Assembly: GCF_019933235.1 (NCBI RefSeq)
Contig: NZ_CP082945.1
Span: 372,001 to 436,000, forward strand
Reading direction: 5' to 3'
DNA length: 64,000 nucleotides
Source: Streptomyces angustmyceticus
GTDB lineage: Bacteria; Actinomycetota; Actinomycetes; Streptomycetales; Streptomycetaceae
A program made the position numbers and the translations under genes. Positions within the stretch are counted from its first letter, which is position 1, and each line of letters begins with the position of its first letter. Shown here one piece after another: positions 1-8,897 of the stretch. A model generated the notes under the pieces. The model ran no database searches. It had not been told where the DNA came from and saw nothing but the letters and a program-made list of their open reading frames with translations.

Positions 1-362
1 ACCGCGCCGCGCTGACCCGCCGGGCCGTCGCGCTGGAGCCGGCCGCCCCCGTCGAGGAGAGCGGGGACGCGCCCGCCGCGCTGCCGTCCGACCCGATGAC
101 GGAGCTGCTCGCCGAGGGCTGGCGGGAGGCGCTGGGCCACGCCCGCTTCGACGCGGCCTCGGACTTCTTCCGGTCCGGCGGCCACTCGCTGCTCGCCGCG
201 CAGCTGGCGGCCTGGCTCGAACCGCGGCTGGGGCAGCGCCCGCCGCTGCGGCTGCTGTTCCAGAACCCGGTGCTGGCCGACCAGGCCACCGCGCTCACGG
301 CCGTCGGCACCCCCGCCGTGCCCGCCCCCGCCGCCTCGACCACTGTGACGGAGTCCCGATGA
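1..362 (+). CDS. NRPS C-terminal fragment: end of adenylation domain plus PCP (5' truncated by window)
   Basis: The frame is open from the window edge and starts inside an adenylation domain tail: the first residues (RAALTRRA) look like what follows the A10 lysine motif. A carrier domain follows, with the phosphopantetheine serine in FRSGGHSLLA. A Ser/Ala/Pro-rich tail follows and the protein stops there, so this protein has no condensation, thioesterase or reductase domain after its carrier. The stop overlaps the next start in an ATGA arrangement, which indicates translational coupling. The upstream domains, and therefore the number of modules, are outside the window. Confidence 0.88.
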   Translation, partial: RAALTRRAVALEPAAPVEESGDAPAALPSDPMTELLAEGWREALGHARFDAASDFFRSGGHSLLAAQLAAWLEPRLGQRPPLRLLFQNPVLADQATALTAVGTPAVPAPAASTTVTESR

Positions 363-2278
363 CCCAGCCGATGACCGCCACGACGGCGGCCCCGACCACG
401 TCCGCCGCAGCGCCGCTCAGCATCGCCCGTACCGAGGCCCCGGCCGCCGAGGGGACGAGCGGGGTGCTCTCCCGCTTCGAGGAGTGGGCCCGGCGCTCGC
501 CCGAGGCCCCCGCGGTGGTCGACGGTGCCCACCGCTGGACGTACGGGGCCATCGACGCCGCCGCCGACGAGGTCGCGGGGGCGCTGCGCGGCCGGGTCGG
601 GCCCGGGGACCTGGTCGGTGTCTGCCTCGACCGTTCGGCCGCGCTGGTGGTGACCGCCGTCGCGCTCGCCCGGATCGGCGCCGTCTACCTGCCGATGGGC
701 CCGCGTCCCGGCGAGCGCCGCACCGAGGCCGTCACCGAGGATCTCGACGTCGTCTGCCTGATCGGCGACCCCGGGGTCCTGCCGCCCCGGCACCGGTCGG
801 CCGAGCACCTGCCGCTGGCGCTGCCCGGCGAGGGCGCCAACGCCACCGCCACGGTGGTGGCGGCGTTCGCCCCGTCCGGCGACACGGCCCGCTCCGCGCC
901 CTCCGGGGCGTTCTACGCCGTGCTGACCTCCGGTTCCACCGGCCGCCCCAAGGCGGTGGCCGTCGGCGAGCCCGCGCTCGCCGCGGTGCTGGACTGGTAC
1001 CGCACCACGAGCGGTGTGGGCCCCGGCGACCGGCAGTCCCTGCTGATCGGCGTCGCGTTCGACCCCCATCTGCTGGAGCTGTGGGCCGGGCTGACGTCCG
1101 GGGCGGCGCTGGTGCCCGCGCCGGACGAGGTCCGCTGGGACCCGATGGTGCTGGCCGACTGGTGGCGCACGTCCGCGGTGTCGGTGGGCGTCGCGGCCAC
1201 CCCGATGGTGGAGCCGCTGCTGGAGCGGCCCTGGCCGCAGGATCTGACGCTACGTCATCTGTTCGTGGGCGGTGACCGGATGCGCCGCCGGCCCGGCAAG
1301 GACGTGACCACCACGGTCCACAACGCCTACGGCCCGGCCGAGGCCACCGTGGTCTCCACCGTCCACACCATGCGGGACTCGGACGCCGCGGCGGGCACCG
1401 GCGCCGCGCCGCCGATCGGCCGTCCCCTGCCGGGCGTCACCGTGGTCGTCGCCGACCCGGACGGCCGGCCCGTCTCCCGGGGCACCGAGGGCGAACTCCT
1501 CATCGGCGGTGGCGCCCTGGCGCTCGGCTACCTCGACCCCGAGCTGAACGCGCGCCGCTTCCGCGCCGTGCCGGAGGGCCTGGACCTGCCGGAGGTGGCG
1601 CGCCTGTACCGCACCGGGGACCGGGTGCGGATGGCGGACGACGGGGAGCTGGAGTTCCTCGGCCGCCTCGACGACCAGGTCAAGATCAGCGGAGTCCGGA
1701 TCGAACCGGCCGAGGTGGAGGCCGCGTTCGAGAAGGACCCTGCGGTGCTCGGCGCCGTCGTCACCGCGCCGCGCACCGCCGAAGGACGCCCCCGCCTGGT
1801 GGCGTACGTCCGGTCGGCGCCCGGGGCGGTGCTCACCGCGGACGCGCTGCTGCCCGCCGTACGCGGCTGGCTGCCGGAGCAGGCGGTGCCCTCGGACGTA
1901 CGGATCGTGGACTCCTTCCCTCTGGACGCCAACGGCAAGGTGGACCGGGCCGAGCTGACCCGGCGGGCGGCGGCCGGCGACGGGGCCGGCCCGGCCGGCG
2001 CCCCCGCGGACGGCGGCGGCCTGCCGGCCGACGCCACCCCCGGCGAGCGGCTGGTGCTGAGCGCCGTGCGCGACCTGCTGGCCCGGCCCGCGCTCTCGCT
2101 GGCGGACAGCTTCACCGGGTCCGGCGGCACCTCGCTGCTCGCCGCCCGGCTGCTGACCGTCATCGAGAAGGAGAGCGGTATCCGGCTGCGCGCCCCCGAG
2201 CTGCTGCGCCAGCCGGACCTGCGCGCGGTGGCGCTGCTCGTCGACACCCGCGCCGCCCGGCAGCCGGCGGGAGCCTGA
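359..2278 (+). CDS. NRPS stand-alone A-PCP didomain protein
   Basis: An adenylation domain with a carrier domain and no condensation domain. It would activate one amino acid as its adenylate and load it on its own carrier arm. Visible motifs are A3 TSGSTGRPK (190-198), A5 NAYGPAEAT, A6 GELLIGGG, A7 YRTGDR, A8 around GRLDDQVKISGVRIEPAEVE and A10 NGKVDR (Lys527). The carrier serine is Ser592 in GSGGTSLL, where the usual His of GGHSL is Thr. My hand alignment to GrsA gives a pocket code close to D-P-L-V-F-G-A-V-V-K, which I cannot assign to a substrate. The start overlaps the upstream stop (ATGA) and the stop lies one base before the next gene. Confidence 0.93.
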   Translation: MTQPMTATTAAPTTSAAAPLSIARTEAPAAEGTSGVLSRFEEWARRSPEAPAVVDGAHRWTYGAIDAAADEVAGALRGRVGPGDLVGVCLDRSAALVVTAVALARIGAVYLPMGPRPGERRTEAVTEDLDVVCLIGDPGVLPPRHRSAEHLPLALPGEGANATATVVAAFAPSGDTARSAPSGAFYAVLTSGSTGRPKAVAVGEPALAAVLDWYRTTSGVGPGDRQSLLIGVAFDPHLLELWAGLTSGAALVPAPDEVRWDPMVLADWWRTSAVSVGVAATPMVEPLLERPWPQDLTLRHLFVGGDRMRRRPGKDVTTTVHNAYGPAEATVVSTVHTMRDSDAAAGTGAAPPIGRPLPGVTVVVADPDGRPVSRGTEGELLIGGGALALGYLDPELNARRFRAVPEGLDLPEVARLYRTGDRVRMADDGELEFLGRLDDQVKISGVRIEPAEVEAAFEKDPAVLGAVVTAPRTAEGRPRLVAYVRSAPGAVLTADALLPAVRGWLPEQAVPSDVRIVDSFPLDANGKVDRAELTRRAAAGDGAGPAGAPADGGGLPADATPGERLVLSAVRDLLARPALSLADSFTGSGGTSLLAARLLTVIEKESGIRLRAPELLRQPDLRAVALLVDTRAARQPAGA

Positions 2279-2279
2279 G

Positions 2280-4214
2280 ATGACCACCCTGAGCCCGCTC
2301 TCCCCCGACACCCGGAAGGAAGGCCCCGTGCCCACCGAAGGCACCCCGCAAGGCGGCCGTACCGCGTCCGGTGACCGCACCGCGGCCGCCGCGACCGCCA
2401 CACGGCCCGCGGCCGCCGCACGGCCCGCGGCCGCGGCCGGTCCCGCGGCCCTGGTGGCCTGGCACGCCGCGCGGACCCCGCAGGCCCTGGCCGTGGCGGA
2501 CGGCGACACCACGCTCACCTACGCCCAGCTCGTCTCCTCGGCGCGGGCGCTCGCCGCCCACCTGCGCGAACACGGTGTGCGCCGGGGCGACTCGGTGGCG
2601 CTGCTGATGCCGCGCTCCGCCCGTACGGTCGTCGCCCAGCTCGCCCTGTGGTGGGCGGGCGCGGTGTGCGTCCCGCTCGATCCGGCCCATCCGCGCGCGC
2701 GTTCCGAGGCGCTGGCCGCCGACGCGGGCGCCACGCTGACCGTCGGCGACGGCAAGCTCCTCGAATCGGCGGCCCTGACCGGTGCCACGCTCGCGCTGCC
2801 CGGTGAGCCGCTGGTGGACGGCGGGAACCCGCCCGGCGTCGAACTCGCGCCGGACGCCGCGGCGTTCATCATGTTCACCTCGGGCTCGACCGGCCGGCCC
2901 AAGGGCGTGGCCATCCCGCACCGGGCGATCGCCGAGCTGGTCTGCGACCCGGCGTACCTCACCCTCACCTCCCGCGACCGGGTGCTCTTCCACTCGCCGA
3001 TGACCTTCGACGCCTCGACGTTCGAGGTGTGGGGAGCCCTGACCAACGGGGCCGCCGTGGTGGTGTCCACCACCGAGCGGCCCTCGTTCGAGGACCTGGC
3101 CCGGCAGGTGGAGCGCCACGGCGTGACCGTCGCCTTCTTCACCACCGCGCTCTTCCACCAGCTGGCCGGCCGCCGCTCGCGGATCTTCGCGCAGCTGCGC
3201 ACGGTGGTCGTGGGCGGTGAAGCGCTGTCCGCGCACCACGCCCGCGAGGTGCTCCAGGCCTTCCCCTGGCTGGAACTGGTCAACGGCTACGGGCCGACGG
3301 AGGCGACGACCTTCACCACGGCCCACCGCGTCACCCTCGCCGACTGCGACGGCCAGGTGCCCATCGGCCGGCCGATCGCCGGGGCGACCGTGCACCTGCT
3401 GGACGACGCCGGCCGGCCGGTCCCGTACGGGGAGGTGGGCGAACTGTGGATCGGCGGCAGCCGGCTGGCGCACGGCTACACCGGGCAGCCGGAGCTGACC
3501 GCCGAGCGCTTCAGCGACCACCCCGAACTGGGGCGCCTCTACCGCTCCGGCGACCTGGTCTCCCGGCGTCCCGACGGCACCCTGGACTTCCACGGGCGGA
3601 CGGACGACCAGGTGAAGATCCGTGGCTTCCGGATCGAGCCCGCGGAGATCGAACACGCCCTGCGGGAGCAGTCCGAGGTGGCGGACGCGGCGGTGGCCGT
3701 GCACCGTCCCTCCCCCGACGACGCCCGCCTGGCCGCCTTCGTCGTGGCCGCGCCGGGACCGGTGCCCCGCCCCGACGCCCTGCGGGACCGGCTCGCCGCC
3801 GTGCTTCCCGCCCATCTCGTCCCCGACGAGGTGCGGGTGGTCGACGCGCTGCCGCTCAACTCCTCGGGGAAGGTCGACCGCCGCGCGCTGACCGACCTCG
3901 TCACCGCGGACGGGCCGGACGCGCCGGCCGGGCCGCTGGGTCCGCTGGAGCAGGCCGTGGCCGAGGTCTGGAGCCGGTCGCTGGGCCGTGAGGTCACGCG
4001 TCCGGACGCCGACTTCCTCGCGCTGGGCGGGCATTCGCTGCTCGCGCTCGCGGTCACCGACGACCTGCGCGAGGAGCTCGGCGTCGAGCTGACGCTCGCC
4101 GACTTCTTCGCCGCCCCCACGGTGGCGGGGCACGCCGCGCTGGTCGAGCGCGCGCTCCTCGCCGCGCACAGCGATCTGCACCCCGGCGCCCCGGAGGACA
4201 CCGATGGCCACTGA
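2280..4214 (+). CDS. NRPS stand-alone A-PCP didomain protein, aliphatic-type A domain
   Basis: A second A-PCP protein without a condensation domain. A low-complexity Ala/Arg/Pro stretch (about residues 35-60) precedes the A domain. Motifs: A3 FTSGSTGRPKG (near 200), A4 FDASTFEVW, A5 NGYGPTEAT, A7 YRSGD, A8 GRTDDQVKIRGFRIEPAEIE, A10 NSSGKVDRR with Lys531; PCP GGHSL with Ser586. Hand alignment to GrsA gives D-A-F-F-V-G-G-T-F-K, close to published codes for Val and Ile domains, so a branched aliphatic substrate is likely but unproven. It starts one base after the previous stop and overlaps the next gene by 11 bp. Confidence 0.93.
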   Translation: MTTLSPLSPDTRKEGPVPTEGTPQGGRTASGDRTAAAATATRPAAAARPAAAAGPAALVAWHAARTPQALAVADGDTTLTYAQLVSSARALAAHLREHGVRRGDSVALLMPRSARTVVAQLALWWAGAVCVPLDPAHPRARSEALAADAGATLTVGDGKLLESAALTGATLALPGEPLVDGGNPPGVELAPDAAAFIMFTSGSTGRPKGVAIPHRAIAELVCDPAYLTLTSRDRVLFHSPMTFDASTFEVWGALTNGAAVVVSTTERPSFEDLARQVERHGVTVAFFTTALFHQLAGRRSRIFAQLRTVVVGGEALSAHHAREVLQAFPWLELVNGYGPTEATTFTTAHRVTLADCDGQVPIGRPIAGATVHLLDDAGRPVPYGEVGELWIGGSRLAHGYTGQPELTAERFSDHPELGRLYRSGDLVSRRPDGTLDFHGRTDDQVKIRGFRIEPAEIEHALREQSEVADAAVAVHRPSPDDARLAAFVVAAPGPVPRPDALRDRLAAVLPAHLVPDEVRVVDALPLNSSGKVDRRALTDLVTADGPDAPAGPLGPLEQAVAEVWSRSLGREVTRPDADFLALGGHSLLALAVTDDLREELGVELTLADFFAAPTVAGHAALVERALLAAHSDLHPGAPEDTDGH

Positions 4215-7062
4215 CACCCCCTCCGCCGCGGCGCTCCAGGAGGAGTTGCTGCGCCGGGCGCGCTCCCGTGCCGGGCGCCCCGCCGCCGCGGCTCCCGCAC
4301 CCGTCCCGCAGGGGCCCGCGCCGCTCTCGCACGCCCAGCGCCGGATGTGGCTGATGGACCGGCTGGGGCACGGCGACGCCTCGTACAGCGTGCCCTTCGC
4401 CACCCGGCTGCGCGGACCGCTCGACCTCGCCGCGCTGGCCGCCGCACTGACGGCGCTGGTGGGCCGCCACGAGATCCTGCGCACCCGGTACGGGCAGCGG
4501 GACGGCGAGCCGTACCAGGAGGTGCTGCCGGCTCCGGAGACGGTCGCGCCGCGGGTCGTGGACGCGGTCCCGGACGACTCCGACGCGCTGCTGGCCGAGG
4601 AGGCGCGCCGTCCCTTCGACCTGGCCGCCGGCCCCCTTCCGCGCGCCCTGGTCCTGCGGCACGGCGAGCAGGACCACACCGTTTTGCTGACGTTTCATCA
4701 CATCACCATCGACGGATCCTCGTTGGACACCGTCGCCGGGGAACTGGCCCGTGACTACGCGGCAGCCGCCGGGGGCTCCGCCGCCGAGGAGCGGCCCGAG
4801 CCGCCGCAGTACGCGGACTTCGCCCGCCGCGAGCAGGCGGCCGCCGACCGCCTCGGACAGGGCCTCGCCCATTGGGCCGGCCGCCTCGAAGGTCTCTCCC
4901 CGCTGCGCCTGCCGCGCCCCGCGCAGCCGCCCGCCGACACCGGCACCCGCCCGGCCGGCACCCGGACCGTTCCGCTCGACCCGCGGGTGCCGGCCGCCCT
5001 GCGCGCGCTGGGCCGAGAGCACCGGGCCACCCTGTTCACGGTGGCGCTCGCCGCGTCCTTCGCCGCGCTCAACCGGTTCACCGGCCAGGACGACCTGGTG
5101 ATCGGGGTCGCCGGCACCCACCGGCAGGGCGCCGACATGCGCGGTCTGGTGGGGCTCTGCGTCAACACCCTCCCGGTCCGGGTGGACACCGCGGGCGACC
5201 CGTCCTTCAGCACGCTGGTGGCGCGCGTACGGGACGCGCTGCTGGAGGCTCAGCAGCGCCGCGAGGTGCCCTTCGACCTCATCCTGGAGCGCCTCGGCGC
5301 CGCCGCCCGCGACACGGACGGCACCGGGCTGGTCCGGGCGACCGCGGACGTCCTGGGCGAGCCCGCCACGCTGCGGCTGCCGGGGCTGACGGACGAGTAC
5401 GTCGAGGTCGGCACCGCCGAGGCCAAGTTCGACCTCTCCTTCGGCCTGGTGGACACCGACGCCCCCGCCGGCCTTGTCCAGTACAGCCGCACCGCGCTCG
5501 ACGAGGAGGCGGCGGCCGCGCTCGGCACGCACTACGCCGCCCTGCTCACCGCAGTGGCGGACGAGCCCGCTCTCCGGCTGTCCCGGCTGCCCGGTGCGCC
5601 GCCCGCGCCCCGGGAGGAGGCCGGCGGGCACCCGGCCGAGGTGCTGCTGCGGGCGCACCCTGAGGTGGCCGAAGCCGCCGTGGTCGCGCCGGCCGGCGGC
5701 CCGCTGCTCGCCTATGCCGTGCTGCGCGGCATCGATGGCCCGTCACCCGCCCAGCTCCGCTCCCTGCTGCGCACGGAGTTGGCCCCGGAGCTGGTGCCCG
5801 CCGCGGTGACCCTGCTGGACACCCTGCCGCGCACGGCCGACGGCGCGGCCGACCCGGCCCGGCTGCCCGGCTTCCCCGCGGCACCCGCGCCGGAGGGGGC
5901 GCACGCCGACGCCGTGACCGAAGGGTTCACCGCCCTCCTGGGCCACGCGCCCGGACCGGACGACGACTTCTTCCTCCTCGGCGGCCACTCGCTGGTCGCC
6001 GTGCAGCTCGCCGAGCGGCTGCGCCAGGCGCTGAAACTGCCCCTGACCGGCCTGGACATCATGCAGGCCCGCACCCCGCGCGCGGTCACCGCCCTGCTGG
6101 AGGCACGGGAGGCGGAGCGCGTCGCCGCGCCGTCGGCCACCCGCTCCCGGCCGCGGCGCTCGCGCGAGGGCACGGTCCTGGTCACCGGCGGCACCGGCGG
6201 TGTCGGTGCGTTCGTGCTGCGCGAACTGGCCGCCCGGGGGCGTCCGGTACTCGCGCTGGCCCGCCCGGAGTCGGCACACCTGGTCGCCGCGGAGGGCGTG
6301 GACGTCATCGAGGGCGACCTCACCGATCTGGACGGGCTGCGCAAGGCCGTCGACAGCGCCGACGCCGTCCTCCACGCGGCCTGCACCTTCACCCGTCCCG
6401 ACGTCGATGTGGCGGCGATGATCGCGATGGTCGACGCCTGGTCGCGCGGCCCGTTCGTCTTCGTCAGCAGTGTGGACGCCTACGGGCACCCGGCCGGCGA
6501 GTGGGTGGCGGAGGAGTCCGCGCCCCGGCAGCCGCTGAGCGGGTACGGGCAGGCGAAGGCCGACTGCGAAGGGCTGCTGCTGCGCGCGGCCGGCGACGGG
6601 GGCCGGGGCGGCGCGAGCGCCGTCCGTTCCCCGCTGGTCTGGGGGGCGCACCAGCGGCTGCGGGACCAGTTGCGCTGGGGCGCGACCGGCATCCTCTACC
6701 AGGCGGCACAGGAGGGGCGGCCGATCGGTCTGCCGCGGCCGGGGACGGGCGGTCACGCGTGGTACGGCGCGGCGTGGGTGCATGCCGCGGCGCTGGCCCG
6801 GGCCGTGGTGTCCGCGCTGGACTCCCCCGTGCACGGCGTCGCCAACGCCGTGAGCGGGCACCTGTCCTGGCGCGACCTCGCCGGCGGGCTGACCGAACTG
6901 CTCGGCAGCGACAGCGAGATCCACGAGACGGACGAGGTCCACCCGGACCTCGATCACCGCTGGCACTACCGCGCCGACCGGCTGGCCCCGGCCCTGCGGG
7001 CACTGCCGGGCGAGGACTGGCGCGCCGTGCTGGCCTCGATGGTCGACCCGGCGGCGCACTGA
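4204..7062 (+). CDS. NRPS terminal protein: C domain, adenylation remnant, PCP, NAD(P)-dependent reductase
   Basis: The condensation domain (about 35-450) has the intact catalytic HHITIDG motif (His165, His166, Asp170). Next, where an A domain belongs, only about 110 residues (about 455-565) remain; they align with the C-terminal A subdomain (HPEVAEAAVV, LAPELVPAAV, LLDTLPRTADG). The ATP-binding core (A1-A8) is absent and the A10 Lys is gone (DGAADP instead of NGKVDR). A PCP follows (GGHSL, Ser596), then a Rossmann reductase with TGGTGGVG (661-668), SSVDAYG near 755 and YGQAK (Tyr781, Lys785). Release is therefore probably by reduction to an aldehyde or alcohol. The reductase is short (about 290 aa), nearer an extended SDR than the usual terminal reductase. 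The frame is intact, so this looks like an in-frame deletion rather than a dead gene. Confidence 0.9.
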   Translation: MATDTPSAAALQEELLRRARSRAGRPAAAAPAPVPQGPAPLSHAQRRMWLMDRLGHGDASYSVPFATRLRGPLDLAALAAALTALVGRHEILRTRYGQRDGEPYQEVLPAPETVAPRVVDAVPDDSDALLAEEARRPFDLAAGPLPRALVLRHGEQDHTVLLTFHHITIDGSSLDTVAGELARDYAAAAGGSAAEERPEPPQYADFARREQAAADRLGQGLAHWAGRLEGLSPLRLPRPAQPPADTGTRPAGTRTVPLDPRVPAALRALGREHRATLFTVALAASFAALNRFTGQDDLVIGVAGTHRQGADMRGLVGLCVNTLPVRVDTAGDPSFSTLVARVRDALLEAQQRREVPFDLILERLGAAARDTDGTGLVRATADVLGEPATLRLPGLTDEYVEVGTAEAKFDLSFGLVDTDAPAGLVQYSRTALDEEAAAALGTHYAALLTAVADEPALRLSRLPGAPPAPREEAGGHPAEVLLRAHPEVAEAAVVAPAGGPLLAYAVLRGIDGPSPAQLRSLLRTELAPELVPAAVTLLDTLPRTADGAADPARLPGFPAAPAPEGAHADAVTEGFTALLGHAPGPDDDFFLLGGHSLVAVQLAERLRQALKLPLTGLDIMQARTPRAVTALLEAREAERVAAPSATRSRPRRSREGTVLVTGGTGGVGAFVLRELAARGRPVLALARPESAHLVAAEGVDVIEGDLTDLDGLRKAVDSADAVLHAACTFTRPDVDVAAMIAMVDAWSRGPFVFVSSVDAYGHPAGEWVAEESAPRQPLSGYGQAKADCEGLLLRAAGDGGRGGASAVRSPLVWGAHQRLRDQLRWGATGILYQAAQEGRPIGLPRPGTGGHAWYGAAWVHAAALARAVVSALDSPVHGVANAVSGHLSWRDLAGGLTELLGSDSEIHETDEVHPDLDHRWHYRADRLAPALRALPGEDWRAVLASMVDPAAH

Positions 7063-7170
7063 ACGGCGTGGCACGCCAGGGCGGAAGCGCCCGGCGGCCC
7101 CCCGGCCACCGGGTGCTCTCCCCTCCGCCGTCCGGCGCGGCCCGAGCGGGCCGTGCCGGGCGGCGGCGGT

Positions 7171-7773
7171 CTATGAGCGGGCGAGGTCCTGGGTCCAGTA
7201 CGCCCGGTGCTTCCCGTCGAAGGCGACGCCCACGCCGGTGGTGTGAAAGGAGCAGTTGAGGAGGTCGGCCCGGTGCTCGGGGCTGGCCATCCAGGCGTCG
7301 ACGGCGTGCTCGGGCTCCGTGGCCCCGGCGTTCTCCGCCCGGGCGTCGTGGTCCGCGGGGGCCGCTGCGCCGGACTCGGCGCCGTCCGCGGCACGGTGGG
7401 CGGAGGAGCGGCGGGCGGCCAGGTCCCGGCTGTGCCGCCGGGCGGCCTCCGCCAGGCGCGCGTCGCGTCGCAGGGGCTCGCAACCGTGCTCCGCGCGGGC
7501 CTCGTTGACGAGCCGGAGCGCCTCGGCCCGGTCGTGGTCGGCCCGCGGTGCGTCGGGCCGGGAGGTGGGGCTCTCGGCGGCGGACGCGGCGGGGGCCTGA
7601 TCCGGGGACCCCGTGTACTCGGTCGCCTTCGCGTCGTCCTGGGAGGAGAGCACGGCGAGCGCGCCGATGAGCGCACCGGCCGAGACAACGATGGCAGGAG
7701 GAACCCTGCGGACCCGCTGCGGAGGGGTACCACGGGAGCCGCGTGCAGGCGTGGACGAGTATTTCGTATTCAA
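7171..7773 (-). CDS. Secreted or membrane-anchored CAP/SCP-domain protein
   Basis: A basic N-terminus and one hydrophobic stretch (PPAIVVSAGALIGALAVL, about 25-42) form an uncleaved anchor or signal peptide. An Ala/Ser/Pro-rich linker follows, then a CAP domain (about 85-200) with RLVNEARAEHGC, HSRDLAAR, AENAGAT, AVDAWMASPEHRADLLN and TGVGVAF. These match the bacterial YkwD-like CAP family, whose extracellular role is mostly unknown. The region between the two His-containing motifs is Ala/Arg-rich and poorly conserved. The start is TTG (complement of CAA at 7771-7773) with GGAGAA 9 nt upstream. It is convergent with the NRPS operon. Confidence 0.8.
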   Translation of the reverse strand: MNTKYSSTPARGSRGTPPQRVRRVPPAIVVSAGALIGALAVLSSQDDAKATEYTGSPDQAPAASAAESPTSRPDAPRADHDRAEALRLVNEARAEHGCEPLRRDARLAEAARRHSRDLAARRSSAHRAADGAESGAAAPADHDARAENAGATEPEHAVDAWMASPEHRADLLNCSFHTTGVGVAFDGKHRAYWTQDLARS

Positions 7774-8361
7774 CTAAATATTCTCCATGCGTGGGGGGAG
7801 ATACCCGGGAGAGGGCACGTCGCATTCAACGCGCCATCCCTTCACCGGAGAAGAAACCGGTCGTGCGAAGGGGCGCTCCCAGGAGCCGGATTACCGTAAC
7901 AAGAGAACGGAACATGGCGCCCCCGCGGGCCGTCGCTCAGCAACAATCTCCGCCGTGAGCTGGGAAATCAGGGGGGCATCAGCTGTCGATACCACCCTGC
8001 TCGGGCATTCGGCATCGGCGGCGGGATTCTTCGACATACCGGACCAGTTCCGGCACCGACTTCCCCCGCACGCCCCGGCTCTTTCCCGGCGGCGGCTTCT
8101 CTTCCGCACCGGCCGCGGCGCCCGCCGCCGCCCGGACACATCCACCGTACGCAATCGCGCGACCACGGGGGATTCCGGGAAATTCCCTCCTCCCGGCCTG
8201 CCCAGCGCCGAATACCGCGGCCGGCTTGCGACCATGGGCGGGCTGCCGGGGCCGACGCCCTCCGGGTGCCCGACCGCCACCGGGGCGCGACACCCCGGCC
8301 CCTCGGTACCGGTATCCGCGGACCTTCCGCGAAGACCTCCGTCGCCGCAAAGGAGCCCTGC
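7774..8361. other. Long intergenic region, no convincing gene
   Basis: The 588 bases between the divergent CAP-protein and DinB genes are less GC-rich near 7760-7960. I found no frame with credible codon use and a ribosome site. A small perfect palindrome TTACCGTAA lies near 7890 and GGGAAATTCCC near 8177; both are isolated. Promoters for both flanking genes must lie here, but I could not pick convincing -35/-10 pairs. Confidence 0.5.
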
Positions 8362-8868
8362 ATGAACGCCAGCACGGATCTGCTCGTCGATGCCTTCGGA
8401 CGTATCCGTGAGGTCGTCGAGGACGTCGTCACCGGGCTCGACCCCGACGAGCTCGGCACCCGCCCCGACGACGCCAACTCGATCGCCTGGCTGGTCTGGC
8501 ACCTCACCAGGATCCAGGACGACCACCTCGCCGGGGTCGCCGGCACCGAGCAGGTCTGGACGGCGGACGGCTGGTACGACCGCTTCGGGCTCCCCTTCCC
8601 CGCCGACGACACCGGCTACGGCCACACCGGCAAGGACGTCGCGGCCGTCGGCGGTCTGAGCGCACAGCTGCTGACCGGCTATCACGGCGCCGTCCACGAC
8701 AACACCGTGCAGTACCTCGCCGGGGTCGACGACAAGGACATGAAGCGGGTCGTCGACCGTGCCTGGACGCCGCCCGTCACCCTGGGGGTGCGCCTGGTCA
8801 GCGTGGTCGCGGACGATCTGCAGCACGCCGGCCAGGCCGCCTACGTCCGCGGTCTGCTCGGGCGCTGA
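8362..8868 (+). CDS. DinB/mycothiol-dependent enzyme superfamily protein (DUF664-like)
   Basis: A 168-residue four-helix protein. The pattern WLVWHLTRIQDDHLAGV (His near 47 and 55) with a C-terminal DDLQHAGQAAYVRG supplies the three His expected for the metal site of DinB-like proteins. In actinobacteria this superfamily includes mycothiol-dependent enzymes, but the substrate here is unknown. The start is the ATG at 8362 with AAAGGAG 7 nt upstream; the open frame extends further upstream, but those codons look non-coding. It is convergent with the phosphoesterase gene, 29 bases away. Confidence 0.85.
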   Translation: MNASTDLLVDAFGRIREVVEDVVTGLDPDELGTRPDDANSIAWLVWHLTRIQDDHLAGVAGTEQVWTADGWYDRFGLPFPADDTGYGHTGKDVAAVGGLSAQLLTGYHGAVHDNTVQYLAGVDDKDMKRVVDRAWTPPVTLGVRLVSVVADDLQHAGQAAYVRGLLGR

Positions 8869-8897
8869 GAGCCGGACCGCGCCCCGTCACCGCGGCC

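Noticed and set aside
4204..7062. Terminal NRPS gene as a pseudogene
   Set aside because: The frame is unbroken and the C, PCP and reductase motifs are intact; only the A core is lost, in frame.
7787..8365. Open frame of about 190 codons in the CAP-DinB intergenic region
   Set aside because: Mixed third-position use, Arg/Pro/Ser-rich composition and no start site; it only runs into the DinB gene region in another frame.
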